Assembly (NCBI RefSeq): GCF_902459665.1
Contig: NZ_CABPSL010000017.1
Span: 1-64,000, forward strand
Reading direction: 5' to 3'
DNA: 64,000 nt
Source: Pandoraea cepalis
GTDB taxonomy: Bacteria; Pseudomonadota; Gammaproteobacteria; Burkholderiales; Burkholderiaceae
The number at the start of each line of letters is the position of its first letter. Positions within the stretch are counted from its first letter, which is position 1. Below are positions 26,784 to 34,622 of this stretch, piece after piece. The position numbers and the translations under genes are program-made. The notes under the pieces were generated by a model. That model was given only the letters and a program-made list of their open reading frames with translations. It ran no database searches and was not told the DNA's origin.

Positions 26784-27389
26784 ATGACAACGTTGCGCAG
26801 TTTCGTTCACCCGGCGCAGGGGCTGCGCCGGGGTCTTCGCTGGGGAGTCGCCATGGGATTGTTCGCGAGTCTGTTGGGCTTGTTCGGCTGCGATCAGCAG
26901 CAGATCGACAAGGTGCGTCAAAAAGCGCGCGATACGGTCAATGCGATCAAGCCGGATGACATGCTGTTGCGCAACCTCACCCCGGGCGTCACGACCGAGG
27001 CCCAGGTGCGCGAGCAGATGGGCAAGCCGGAAATCGTCTGGGAGAACGACGACGGCTCGCGGCGGCTGGAGTATCCGCGTGCGCCGGGCGGCTTGCGGAC
27101 CTACATGGTTGACATCGCGCCCGACGGGAAGCTGCGTGGCGTCAGCCAGGCGCTCTCGCCGGAGAACTTCGAACAGGTACGTCCGGGCATGTCACAGGAC
27201 GACGTGCGGCGTCTGCTCGGCAAGCCGACGAGCGTGGCGGAGTACCGACTGAAGAAGGAAACGGTGTGGAGCTGGCGCTGGCTTGAGGACGGCGTCAACA
27301 CGGCGGGCATGTTCAACGCGCACTTCGGCCCCGATGGCCGGGTAACGGTCACGTCGCGCTCGGCGGATCCGGCGTCGGAGCGTCCCTGA
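26784..27389 (+). CDS. Lipoprotein with two BamE/SmpA-like repeats
   Basis: 201 residues. Signal peptide and lipobox LFGC (Cys about residue 35) predict an outer-membrane lipoprotein. Two related segments follow: LTPGVTTEAQVREQMGKPEI (about 68-87) and VRPGMSQDDVRRLLGKPTSV (about 133-152). Both show the PGMs-x-x-x-V-x-x-x-hGKP pattern of BamE/OmlA, the small lipoprotein of the BAM complex. AGGAGG is 8 bases before the ATG. It follows tamB by 65 bases, so an envelope-assembly role is plausible, but it is not the canonical single-domain BamE of about 110-170 residues. Confidence 0.85.
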   Translation: MTTLRSFVHPAQGLRRGLRWGVAMGLFASLLGLFGCDQQQIDKVRQKARDTVNAIKPDDMLLRNLTPGVTTEAQVREQMGKPEIVWENDDGSRRLEYPRAPGGLRTYMVDIAPDGKLRGVSQALSPENFEQVRPGMSQDDVRRLLGKPTSVAEYRLKKETVWSWRWLEDGVNTAGMFNAHFGPDGRVTVTSRSADPASERP

Positions 27390-27440
27390 TCGGGGGCGAC
27401 GCGACGCGACGGCCGGTCGCTAGGCCGCGGCGAATTGGTT

Positions 27441-27704
27441 TTATGGCGTCGCCCGCGATGGTTGGCCCTCGGCCTGCTCGGGCGGCGTCGCGGGCTTGGC
27501 GTGCCGGTCGCGATGCATCACCATGCGGTCGTGCAGGCGAACGATGATCCTGCTGCCCGTCTTCTCGAACAGGAACGGCAGCAGTGCGTGCACGAGACAC
27601 GCCAGACAGGCGCCGAGCAAGGGCAGCGCGAAGGACAGTGCCGACCCCATGTGTTGGAGGTAATTTTCACCGACAGAGGCCGGATGCTGAGTGAAGATTT
27701 TCAT
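27441..27704 (-). CDS. DUF6356 family membrane protein
   Basis: 87 residues beginning MKIFTQHPASVGENYLQHMG, then a hydrophobic stretch (SALSFALPLLGACLACLVHALLPFLF in parts, about residues 21-46) and TGSRIIVRLHDRM with a polar tail. This pattern is the DUF6356 family of small inner-membrane proteins, whose function is unknown. Shine-Dalgarno AGGTGG lies 6 bases before the ATG. An upstream in-frame ATG would add 21 non-conserved residues. Divergent from the Lrp-family gene, which may regulate it. Confidence 0.8.
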   Translation of the reverse strand: MKIFTQHPASVGENYLQHMGSALSFALPLLGACLACLVHALLPFLFEKTGSRIIVRLHDRMVMHRDRHAKPATPPEQAEGQPSRATP

Positions 27705-27793
27705 GATGCCACCTGTTTCCGGAATGTTTATGAAGTTTACGCGCCAACGAGAGGTAAAGGGTTTCAAATTTCCTGCCGACTAGCGTAGGATTT

Positions 27794-27806
27794 GGAAAAA
27801 TTTTCC
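27794..27806. promoter_or_regulatory. Lrp-like palindrome
   Basis: The 13-bp perfect palindrome GGAAAAATTTTCC, flanked by T on both sides, resembles AT-centred Lrp/AsnC operator sites. It lies 16 bases before the chosen start of the Lrp-family gene and in the spacer shared with the DUF6356 gene. Confidence 0.5.
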
Positions 27807-27821
27807 TCTCAGGTGGCTGTC

Positions 27822-28283
27822 GTGGACAAAACCGATCTCGCAATTCTCGAAAATCTGCAAGCCGATGCCTCGCGCTCGCTGGGCGAACTGGCCGAAGCCG
27901 TGCATCTGTCGCCGACGCCCTGCTGGCGGCGCGTGCAGCGCCTGCGCGAAAACGGCGTCATCACGGGGCAGGTCACGCTGTGCGATCCTCAGCAGCTCGA
28001 TCTGCGCGTCACCGCGTTCGTGTTCATCAAGGCGGCAGCGCACAGCGAGGACTGGATGGTTCGCTTCGTGGCGGGGGCACGGGAATTGCCTGAAATTGTG
28101 GAGATGCACCGGATGGCGGGCGAGATCGACTATCTGCTCAAGGTGTATCTGCCGGACATCGCTGCCTACGACCGTTTCTACAAGAAGCTCATTCGCGTGG
28201 CCGATCTGCAAGACATCAGCGCGAGTTTCTCGATGGAAACGGTGAAATTCACCACCGCGTTGCCGGTGGATCATTTGCGTTAG
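27822..28283 (+). CDS. Lrp/AsnC family transcriptional regulator
   Basis: 153 residues from a GTG start (AGGTGG six bases before): an N-terminal winged helix-turn-helix (VDKTDLAILENLQADASRSLGELAEAVHLSPTPCWRRVQRL in parts, about 1-41) and a C-terminal RAM ligand domain (VFIKAAAHSEDWMVRFVAGARELPEIVEMHRMAGEIDYLLKV in parts). Such proteins form octamers and respond to amino acids. A TTG ten codons upstream exists but would place the operator-like palindrome inside the coding region. Likely autoregulated. The effector is not evident. Confidence 0.9.
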   Translation: MDKTDLAILENLQADASRSLGELAEAVHLSPTPCWRRVQRLRENGVITGQVTLCDPQQLDLRVTAFVFIKAAAHSEDWMVRFVAGARELPEIVEMHRMAGEIDYLLKVYLPDIAAYDRFYKKLIRVADLQDISASFSMETVKFTTALPVDHLR

Positions 28284-28379
28284 CCTGCGGGCGTGACGTC
28301 ACCGGACGCTTCGTAGAAGGATTCGACGCCAGGCGCCGCCGGTCCCTGACGCATCGAACGATTCATTCGGAGGCGCCTC

Positions 28380-29108
28380 ATGGCCCAGAACATCTACGAT
28401 AATCCCGATTTTTTTGCCGGTTACAGCCAATTGCCTCGACAGGTGCGGGGTTTGGACGGCGCGCCCGAATGGCCGGCCGTCAAGTCGATGCTGCCCGACG
28501 TGCAAGGCAAACGTGTGGTCGATCTTGGCTGCGGCTTCGGTTGGGCTTCGCGCTGGATGCGCGAGCAGGGTGCCGCCTCGGTGCTTGGATTCGACTTGTC
28601 GCGAAACATGATCGATCGTGCGAGAGCCGACACGTCCGACGCTGCGATCGAATTTCGCATCGCCGATCTCGATACGCTCGACCTGCCGGCCGCCGCCTTC
28701 GATCTGGCCTATAGCGCGCTGACGTTTCACTACGTGTGCGACTTCGGGCGTCTCGTGCGCGCAATCTACGAGGCACTGTCGCCCGGCGGACATTTCGTTT
28801 TCACCATTGAGCATCCGGTGTTCATGGCTGCAGCCCATCCGCAGTGGATCGCAGACGAGGATGGGCGCAAGACGTGGCCAGTCAATGGTTATGCGCTCGA
28901 GGGGGCGCGTCGGACCGATTGGTTTGCCAAGGGGGTGCTGAAGTACCACCGCACGCTTGCCACGACGGTGAATACGCTTATCGACGCCGGCTTTCAGATT
29001 TTGAAGGTCGACGAGTTCGCACCGACCGCCGCGCAGATTCGCGAGGTGCCGTCGTTGGCCGAAGAACTCGAGCGGCCGATGATGCTCGTGGTGTCGGCGT
29101 CGCGATAG
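28380..29108 (+). CDS. Class I SAM-dependent methyltransferase
   Basis: 242 residues of Rossmann-type methyltransferase: SAM-binding motif I VVDLGCGFGWASRWM (about 46-60), motif II-like LGFDLSRNMIDRAR, then IADLDTLDLPAAAFDLAYSALTFHYV and LSPGGHFVFTIEHPVF. The layout resembles UbiE/BioC-like methyltransferases acting on small molecules; the substrate cannot be told. Shine-Dalgarno GGAGG lies 6 bases before the ATG. It is convergent with metG across a long hairpin. Confidence 0.88.
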   Translation: MAQNIYDNPDFFAGYSQLPRQVRGLDGAPEWPAVKSMLPDVQGKRVVDLGCGFGWASRWMREQGAASVLGFDLSRNMIDRARADTSDAAIEFRIADLDTLDLPAAAFDLAYSALTFHYVCDFGRLVRAIYEALSPGGHFVFTIEHPVFMAAAHPQWIADEDGRKTWPVNGYALEGARRTDWFAKGVLKYHRTLATTVNTLIDAGFQILKVDEFAPTAAQIREVPSLAEELERPMMLVVSASR

Positions 29109-29152
29109 ATGGATGGGCGGCTACGCCGCCGACGATGGCGTCGCTACACGAC

Positions 29153-29197
29153 AAAACACCCCGCGCCAGACGAGCGGTCTGGCATTCGGGGTGTTTT
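29153..29197. terminator. Bidirectional terminator hairpin
   Basis: Outer arms AAAACACCCCG and CGGGGTGTTTT plus an inner stem GCCAGA/TCTGGC form one long hairpin. The A- and T-rich outer ends supply U residues in both directions, fitting the convergent methyltransferase gene and metG. Confidence 0.7.
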
Positions 29198-29260
29198 CGG
29201 CGGGAAGCGCGGGCGCTGTCATGCGACGCCGCCGGCGTTTCCGAGCGGGACGTCGGCGCC

Positions 29261-31360
29261 TTACTTCACCCGCATGCCCGGCTTCGCGCCGTCGTGCGGC
29301 TCGAGGATGTAGAGGCCCGGTTCAGCTTTCTCGTCGGCGGCCGAGGCGGCGAGCACCATGCCTTCGGACAGACCAAACTTCATCTTGCGCGGCGCGAGGT
29401 TGGCGACCATCACTGTGAGCTTGCCCACCAGCGCTTCGGGCTGCGGATAGGCGGACTTGATCCCGGAGAAGACGTTACGCGTTTGCGCTTCGCCCACGTC
29501 GAGCGTGAGTTGCAGCAGCTTGTCCGACCCGTCGACTGCCTTGCAATCGACGATGCGCGCGATGCGCAGATCGATCTTGGCGAAGTCGTCGATGTTGATG
29601 ATGCCGTCTTCCGCGCCGTTCTCGGCCTTCTCCGACGCCCCGGCGGCTTTGTGCTTGCCCTTCGCCGCTGCCGCCTCGGCCACCGGTGCGGCCGCTTGCA
29701 GCGAGTCGCGGTTGGCCGCGAGCAACGCTTCAACCTGCTTGCCTTCGACGCGCGTCATCAAATGCTTGTAGGCGGAGATCGCCGTGTCGGCGGTGAGCGG
29801 GCGGCTCACGTCCTGCCACGCTTGCGGCGCTATGTTCAGGAAGCGCTCCACGGCCTCGGCCGTCACGGGCAGCACGGGCTTGAGGTACAGCGTGAGCAAA
29901 CGGAACGCCTCGAGGCAGACCGAGCAAGCCTCGTGCAGCGCGCCGGCCTGCGCCGGATCCTTCGCCAGATCCCACGGCTTGACCGTGTCGACGTAACCGT
30001 TCACGGCGTCGGCCTGTTCCATCACCAGTCGCAGCGCCTTGCCGAACTCGCGCGCTTCGTAGTGCGCAGCGATCTGCGGGGCAACGGCGCGCAACTGGCC
30101 CAGCAGCGGCGCCTGCATGGCGTCCGGCGACACGCGACCGTCAAAGCGCTTGAGAAGGAAGCCCGCCGCGCGGCTGGCGATGTTCACGTACTTGCCCACC
30201 AGGTCGCTGTTCACGCGGGCGATGAAATCGTCGAGGTTCAGGTCGAGGTCTTCCATCGTGTTGCCCAGCTTGGCGCCGATGTAGTAACGCAGCCATTCCG
30301 GATTGAGGCCGGTGTCGATGAAGCTTTGTGCCGTGATGAACGTGCCGCGCGACTTCGACATCTTCTGGCCGTCCACCGTCAGGAAGCCGTGGGCGAACAC
30401 GTTGGTCGGCGTGCGATGGCCCGAGAACTCGAGCATCGCCGGCCAGAACAACGTGTGGAAGTACAGGATGTCCTTGCCGATAAAGTGGTACTGCTCGGTT
30501 GTCGACCCTGGCTTGACCCATTCGTCGAAGTTCAGGCCGCGCTGCGCGCACAGGTTCTTGAAACTGGCGTAGTAGCCGACCGGCGCGTCGAGCCACACGT
30601 AGAAATACTTGCCCGGGGCGCCCGGGATCTCAAAGCCGAAGTAGGGCGCGTCGCGCGAGATGTCCCAATCGGCCAGCGTGGACTCGCCGTCTTCGCCGAG
30701 CCATTCCTTCATCTTGTTGGCGGCTTCGGGTTGCGCGAGGCCGGCCACCCATTTGCGCAGGAACTGCTCGCAGCGCTTGTCCGAGAGCTTGAAGAAGTAA
30801 TGCGTGGATGTCTTGCGCACCGGCGTGGCGCCCGAGACCACCGAGTACGGGTTGAGCAGATCGGTCGGTGCATAGGTCGAACCACAGACTTCGCACGAAT
30901 CGCCGTACTGGTCCTTGGCGCCGCATTTCGGACACTCGCCCTTGATGAAGCGATCCGGCAGGAACATTTCCTTGACCGGGTCATACGCCTGTTCGATATC
31001 GCGGGCTTCGATCAGACCCTGTTCCTTGAGGGCGAGATAGACGCCTTCGGACAATTCGCGATTTTCCTCGGAATCCGTCGAATAGTAGTTATCGAACGAG
31101 ACGCCGAAGCTGTCGAAGTCGCGCTTGTGTTCCTTCCAGACGCGTTCGATCAATTGCTTGGGGGTAAGGCCTTCCTTCTCGGCGCGCAGCATGACGGGCG
31201 TGCCGTGCGTGTCGTCCGCGCCGACGTAGTAGACCTCATGGCCCTGCATCCGCATGAACCGTACCCAGATGTCGGTCTGGATGTATTCGACCAAATGGCC
31301 GATGTGAATCTGGCCATTGGCGTACGGCAGGGCGGAGGTGACAAGAATGCGGCGGGACAT
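29261..31360 (-). CDS. metG: Methionyl-tRNA synthetase
   Basis: Charges tRNA-Met. The 699 residues carry the HIGH signature HIGH at 19-22 ([19 protein letters not shown]), a zinc knuckle [18 protein letters not shown] (about 142-159), KMSKS (about 333-337), and a C-terminal EMAP/Trbp111-like tRNA-binding domain ([35 protein letters not shown]-type end). An Ala/Lys-rich linker separates it from the anticodon domain. The Met at [13 protein letters not shown] is the family start; a longer open frame upstream is ignored. Confidence 0.97.
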   Translation of the reverse strand: MSRRILVTSALPYANGQIHIGHLVEYIQTDIWVRFMRMQGHEVYYVGADDTHGTPVMLRAEKEGLTPKQLIERVWKEHKRDFDSFGVSFDNYYSTDSEENRELSEGVYLALKEQGLIEARDIEQAYDPVKEMFLPDRFIKGECPKCGAKDQYGDSCEVCGSTYAPTDLLNPYSVVSGATPVRKTSTHYFFKLSDKRCEQFLRKWVAGLAQPEAANKMKEWLGEDGESTLADWDISRDAPYFGFEIPGAPGKYFYVWLDAPVGYYASFKNLCAQRGLNFDEWVKPGSTTEQYHFIGKDILYFHTLFWPAMLEFSGHRTPTNVFAHGFLTVDGQKMSKSRGTFITAQSFIDTGLNPEWLRYYIGAKLGNTMEDLDLNLDDFIARVNSDLVGKYVNIASRAAGFLLKRFDGRVSPDAMQAPLLGQLRAVAPQIAAHYEAREFGKALRLVMEQADAVNGYVDTVKPWDLAKDPAQAGALHEACSVCLEAFRLLTLYLKPVLPVTAEAVERFLNIAPQAWQDVSRPLTADTAISAYKHLMTRVEGKQVEALLAANRDSLQAAAPVAEAAAAKGKHKAAGASEKAENGAEDGIINIDDFAKIDLRIARIVDCKAVDGSDKLLQLTLDVGEAQTRNVFSGIKSAYPQPEALVGKLTVMVANLAPRKMKFGLSEGMVLAASAADEKAEPGLYILEPHDGAKPGMRVK

Positions 31361-31821
31361 GAGGATCGACTGTGCGTTGAGGGAACCGGGAAAGGTCGAT
31401 TCTAGCAGGCGAGGCCAGTTGACGCCCAACCGCCCGACTCGGTCAATGAATCCGGCACGGCGAGGGAGGAGCGAGAGCGGGGCCATGGCAGGCCGTTGCC
31501 GATGGCGCCGGCGACGTCTGTGGGCGGCAATCCACGATGAACCAAAAAAAAGCCGGAACCAGGTTCCGGCTTAACTAGGCACACGTAACGTCAATAACAA
31601 AGAGGAGATGGAAGCGCCCACAGTAAGCACTTCCGAAGGGTCTGAGCGATGTGACGCGGGTTTAGTTCAACCGAGGTGCCGACTTTCGATGGTGCATCGC
31701 AGCATGTTGCTCGGGCGCGTCGGCAGAACGCAGGTCCGGCGGACCGGACCCGCGATTGTGCGGCGAAATCCCAATGCCCCGTCAGGCAGAAAGCGGGGGC
31801 AGAAAGCGAAGCGTGAGGCGA
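31361..31821. other. 461-bp intergenic region between metG and the OmpA-like lipoprotein gene
   Basis: Holds the metG leader and the intrinsic terminator at 31543-31572. The stretch 31573-31821 lies between the OmpA-family stop codon and that terminator and has no convincing gene. A plus-strand AGAGGAG followed by ATG (31608) opens a 133-codon frame, but it runs antisense through the OmpA gene and its product looks random. Confidence 0.6.
31543..31572 (-). terminator. Rho-independent terminator
   Basis: On the minus strand AAGCCGGAA/TTCCGGCTT arms (9 bp or more) are followed by eight U residues. The nearest upstream gene on that strand is the OmpA-family lipoprotein, 250 bases away. Confidence 0.8.
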
Positions 31822-32466
31822 TCAGCCGCGCGGTGCGTGCAGCAGGATTTCGACGCGACGGTTCTGCGCACGGCCGGCGGCGGTGGCATCCGAGGCGACC
31901 GGCTGGCTCGACCCGACGCCCGTGCCGCTCATGCGGTTCATCGCGATACCGCGGCTGTTCAGATACTGGATCACGTTGGACGCGCGGTTTTGCGACAGCG
32001 GGATGTTGATGCGATCGCCGCCCGTGCTGTCGGTATGGCCCACGATGTTGGCGGTAATCCCCGGATTCTGGTTGAGCGACGCGGCGACGTCGTCGAGCAC
32101 GGCGCGGAAGTTCGGTTTGATATCGGCGCGGCCGGTGTCGAACGTCACGTCGCTCGGGACGGCGACCTTGAGCGAGCCGTCCGGCTGCTCGGAGATGGTG
32201 GTGCCCGTGCCGGCCGTGTGACCGCCCAGGGTGTTCTTGATCGCGCTCCAGTTATACCCCGTCGCGCCGCCAGCGGCGGCACCCACGGCGGCGCCGATCA
32301 GCGTGCCTGTCGTGTTGCCCCCGATGAGGTTGCCCAGTCCTGCGCCCACTGCCGCACCCACACCGGTACCGACCGCCGTGTTCGTGCCCTGCGGCGTCTG
32401 GCAACCGGCCAGCATGGCGGCGGCGGTCAGGACGAGCGCGCAAGCGCGCAGAGAGTTCTTATTCAT
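31822..32466 (-). CDS. OmpA-family lipoprotein with Gly-zipper
   Basis: 214 residues. Signal peptide with lipobox LAGC (Cys about residue 22), a Gly/Ala-rich zipper region (GTGVGAAVGAGLGNLIGG, GAAVGAAAGGATGY; about 33-70), then a C-terminal OmpA-like peptidoglycan-binding domain: DVTFDTGRADIKPNF (about 107-121), NIVGHTDSTGGD, LSQNRASNVIQYL and AQNRRVEI. Similar to the YiaD/OmpA-like lipoproteins that link outer membrane and cell wall. Shine-Dalgarno AAGGAG lies a few bases before the ATG. Confidence 0.92.
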   Translation of the reverse strand: MNKNSLRACALVLTAAAMLAGCQTPQGTNTAVGTGVGAAVGAGLGNLIGGNTTGTLIGAAVGAAAGGATGYNWSAIKNTLGGHTAGTGTTISEQPDGSLKVAVPSDVTFDTGRADIKPNFRAVLDDVAASLNQNPGITANIVGHTDSTGGDRINIPLSQNRASNVIQYLNSRGIAMNRMSGTGVGSSQPVASDATAAGRAQNRRVEILLHAPRG

Positions 32467-32547
32467 GTGAGGCTCCTTATCGATTAGCTAGCAGTCGTGA
32501 AACAACGCGTGAGCACTTCGCCGAAGCACGCGTGCGTCGCAGGGGTT

Positions 32548-32578
32548 TTGAACCTGCCGGCGCGCGGTCTTTTACAAT
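32548..32578 (+). promoter_or_regulatory. Candidate promoter upstream of mrp
   Basis: TTGAAC and TACAAT with a 19-base spacer, which is longer than ideal. It is the best sigma70-like match in the 275-bp gap between the OmpA-like gene and mrp. Confidence 0.35.
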
Positions 32579-32741
32579 AGCGCTGAGTGTCAACCGCAGG
32601 CAAGGACAGATTGCCATGCCGGCGGGTTCCCCATAACACGCGCGCCTCGCATGCTAATCGAGAGCGTGCGCCACGGATGTTACAAGTTGTTAGCGCTTGC
32701 CGGGGCTTTTCCGGCGCGCCTCGACAGAGCGAGAGACCCAA

Positions 32742-33824
32742 ATGGAAGTCGCCCAAATCAATGAAGTGCTGCGTGGCATCGTCGATCCCGACACGGGGCT
32801 CGACCTGATCGCCGGAAAGTATGTGAAGCAGGTCGTGGCCGAGCACGGTCACGTCGGTATCCAGATCGAATTCGGCTATCCGGCGAAGAGCCAGTTCGAG
32901 GCGATGCGCACGCGCATCACCGATGCCGTGGGCAAGCTGCCCGGTGTCGAACGCGTGGCGGTCGACATCAGCCAGAAAATCGTGGCGCATGCGGTGCAGC
33001 GCGGGGTGAAGCTCCTGCCGAACGTGAAGAACATCGTGGCGGTGGCGTCGGGCAAGGGCGGCGTGGGCAAGAGCACCACGGCCGTGAACCTGGCGCTGGC
33101 GCTGGTGGCCGAGGGGGCCACCGTCGGCATTCTCGACGCCGACATCTACGGCCCGTCCCTACCCACGCTGCTGGGCATTCACGGCAAACCCGAGTCGAAA
33201 GACGGCAAGACGCTCGAACCGATGACGGCGCACGGCCTGCAAGCCAGCTCGATCGGCTTCCTGATCGAGCCGGACAATCCGATGGTCTGGCGCGGCCCGA
33301 TGGTCACGCAGGCGCTCGAACAGCTACTCAACCAGACGAATTGGCACGACCTTGACTACCTGATCGTCGACATGCCGCCGGGCACGGGCGACATCCAGCT
33401 CACGCTCGCGCAGAAGGTGCCCGTCACGGGCGCGGTCATCGTCACCACGCCGCAGGACCTGGCGCTGCTCGACGCCCGCAAGGGTCTCAAGATGTTCGAG
33501 AAGGTCGGCGTGCCGATCCTCGGTCTCATCGAGAACATGAGTCTGCACATCTGCTCGAACTGTGGACATGAGGAGCCGATTTTCGGCGTGGGCGGCGGCG
33601 AACGCATGAGCCACGATTTCGACGTCGAGCTGCTGGGCAAGCTGCCGTTGGAGATGAGTATCCGCGTGCACGCCGACGCCGGCATGCCGAGCGTGGTGGG
33701 CGACCCGGACGGCCGGGTCGCGGCGCTCTACAAGGCCATTGCCCGCAAGATGGCGGTGAAGATCGCGGCGCGTCAGAAGGACATGACGAGCAAGTTCCCG
33801 TCGATCGTCGTTCAGAACACGTAA
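32742..33824 (+). CDS. apbC: Mrp/ApbC Fe-S cluster carrier ATPase
   Basis: 360-residue P-loop NTPase that binds and passes on Fe-S clusters. An N-terminal MIP18/DUF59-like domain (INEVLRGIVDPDTGLDLI) is followed by the ATPase core with deviant Walker A SGKGGVGKSTTAVNLALAL (about 103-121), ILDADIYGPS, and VDMPPGTGDIQLTL. The cluster-ligand pair is C271 and C274 in HICSNCG. The Met at MEVAQINEVL is the likely start. It is followed by dcd after 123 bases in the same direction. Confidence 0.94.
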   Translation: MEVAQINEVLRGIVDPDTGLDLIAGKYVKQVVAEHGHVGIQIEFGYPAKSQFEAMRTRITDAVGKLPGVERVAVDISQKIVAHAVQRGVKLLPNVKNIVAVASGKGGVGKSTTAVNLALALVAEGATVGILDADIYGPSLPTLLGIHGKPESKDGKTLEPMTAHGLQASSIGFLIEPDNPMVWRGPMVTQALEQLLNQTNWHDLDYLIVDMPPGTGDIQLTLAQKVPVTGAVIVTTPQDLALLDARKGLKMFEKVGVPILGLIENMSLHICSNCGHEEPIFGVGGGERMSHDFDVELLGKLPLEMSIRVHADAGMPSVVGDPDGRVAALYKAIARKMAVKIAARQKDMTSKFPSIVVQNT

Positions 33825-33947
33825 GGACGGCGCACAGGGGCCCGGGGAGCCCCGTGCGGCGCGGTGCGCGTGAAAACCTCACCGCACCGCAACAATCGCG
33901 TAAAATACGCCCAATTTTTCACGTACCACGCCCATTCAGGCCCACAC

Positions 33948-34517
33948 ATGAGCATCAAGTCCGACAAATGGATCCGGCGTATGGCCGAGGCGCACGGCAT
34001 GATCGAGCCCTTCGAGCCGTCGCAGGTCCGGCAATCCCAGGACGGGCAGAAGATCGTCAGCTATGGCACGTCGAGTTACGGCTACGATATTCGCTGTGCG
34101 GCTGAATTCAAGATCTTCACAAACATCAACTCGACGATTGTCGACCCGAAGAACTTCGACGAAAAGTCGTTCGTCGACTTCTCCGGCGATGTCTGCATCA
34201 TTCCGCCGAACTCGTTCGCGCTCGCGCGCACCGTCGAGTACTTCCGTATTCCGCGCAACGTGCTCACCGTATGTCTCGGCAAATCGACGTATGCCCGTTG
34301 CGGCATCATCGTGAACGTGACGCCGTTCGAGCCCGAATGGGAGGGCTATGTGACGCTGGAATTCTCGAACACCACGCCGCTGCCGGCCAAGATCTACGCC
34401 AATGAGGGCGTGGCTCAGGTGCTGTTCTTCGAATCCGACGAAGTCTGCGAGACGTCGTACAAGGATCGCGGCGGGAAGTACCAGGGACAGCGTGGCGTCA
34501 CGCTGCCGAAAACCTAG
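33948..34517 (+). CDS. dcd: dCTP deaminase
   Basis: Deaminates dCTP to dUTP in dTTP synthesis. The 189 residues include [25 protein letters not shown], the nucleotide-binding [29 protein letters not shown] (in parts, about 110-138, with the catalytic Glu in this block) and [10 protein letters not shown]. The start at MSIKSDKW is the family start; 28 more open codons upstream are not conserved. A terminator-like hairpin follows, before the next gene. Confidence 0.96.
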   Translation: MSIKSDKWIRRMAEAHGMIEPFEPSQVRQSQDGQKIVSYGTSSYGYDIRCAAEFKIFTNINSTIVDPKNFDEKSFVDFSGDVCIIPPNSFALARTVEYFRIPRNVLTVCLGKSTYARCGIIVNVTPFEPEWEGYVTLEFSNTTPLPAKIYANEGVAQVLFFESDEVCETSYKDRGGKYQGQRGVTLPKT

Positions 34518-34571
34518 CCTGCGCAGGCTTGACTCGCCACCGGTGAGCACCCGCAACGTCGCACTGCCCAA

Positions 34572-34607
34572 GAGCCACGGCCATGTCGGACCGTGGCTCG
34601 TTCTTTT
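34572..34607 (+). terminator. Intrinsic terminator / possible attenuator before the decarboxylase gene
   Basis: GAGCCACGG and CCGTGGCTC pair perfectly (9 bp, 10-base loop), followed by GTTCTTTT. It ends dcd and stands only 15 bases before the decarboxylase ATG. Confidence 0.7.
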
Positions 34608-34622
34608 GTCGAAGGAACGCCA

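Noticed and set aside
28844-31405. 853-codon plus-strand open frame across metG
   Set aside because: Antisense to an unambiguous methionyl-tRNA synthetase; no recognisable domain.
31608-32009. 133-codon plus-strand frame with a good-looking AGAGGAG before its ATG
   Set aside because: Runs antisense into the OmpA-like lipoprotein gene and encodes a basic, low-similarity sequence; the ribosome-site match may be chance.
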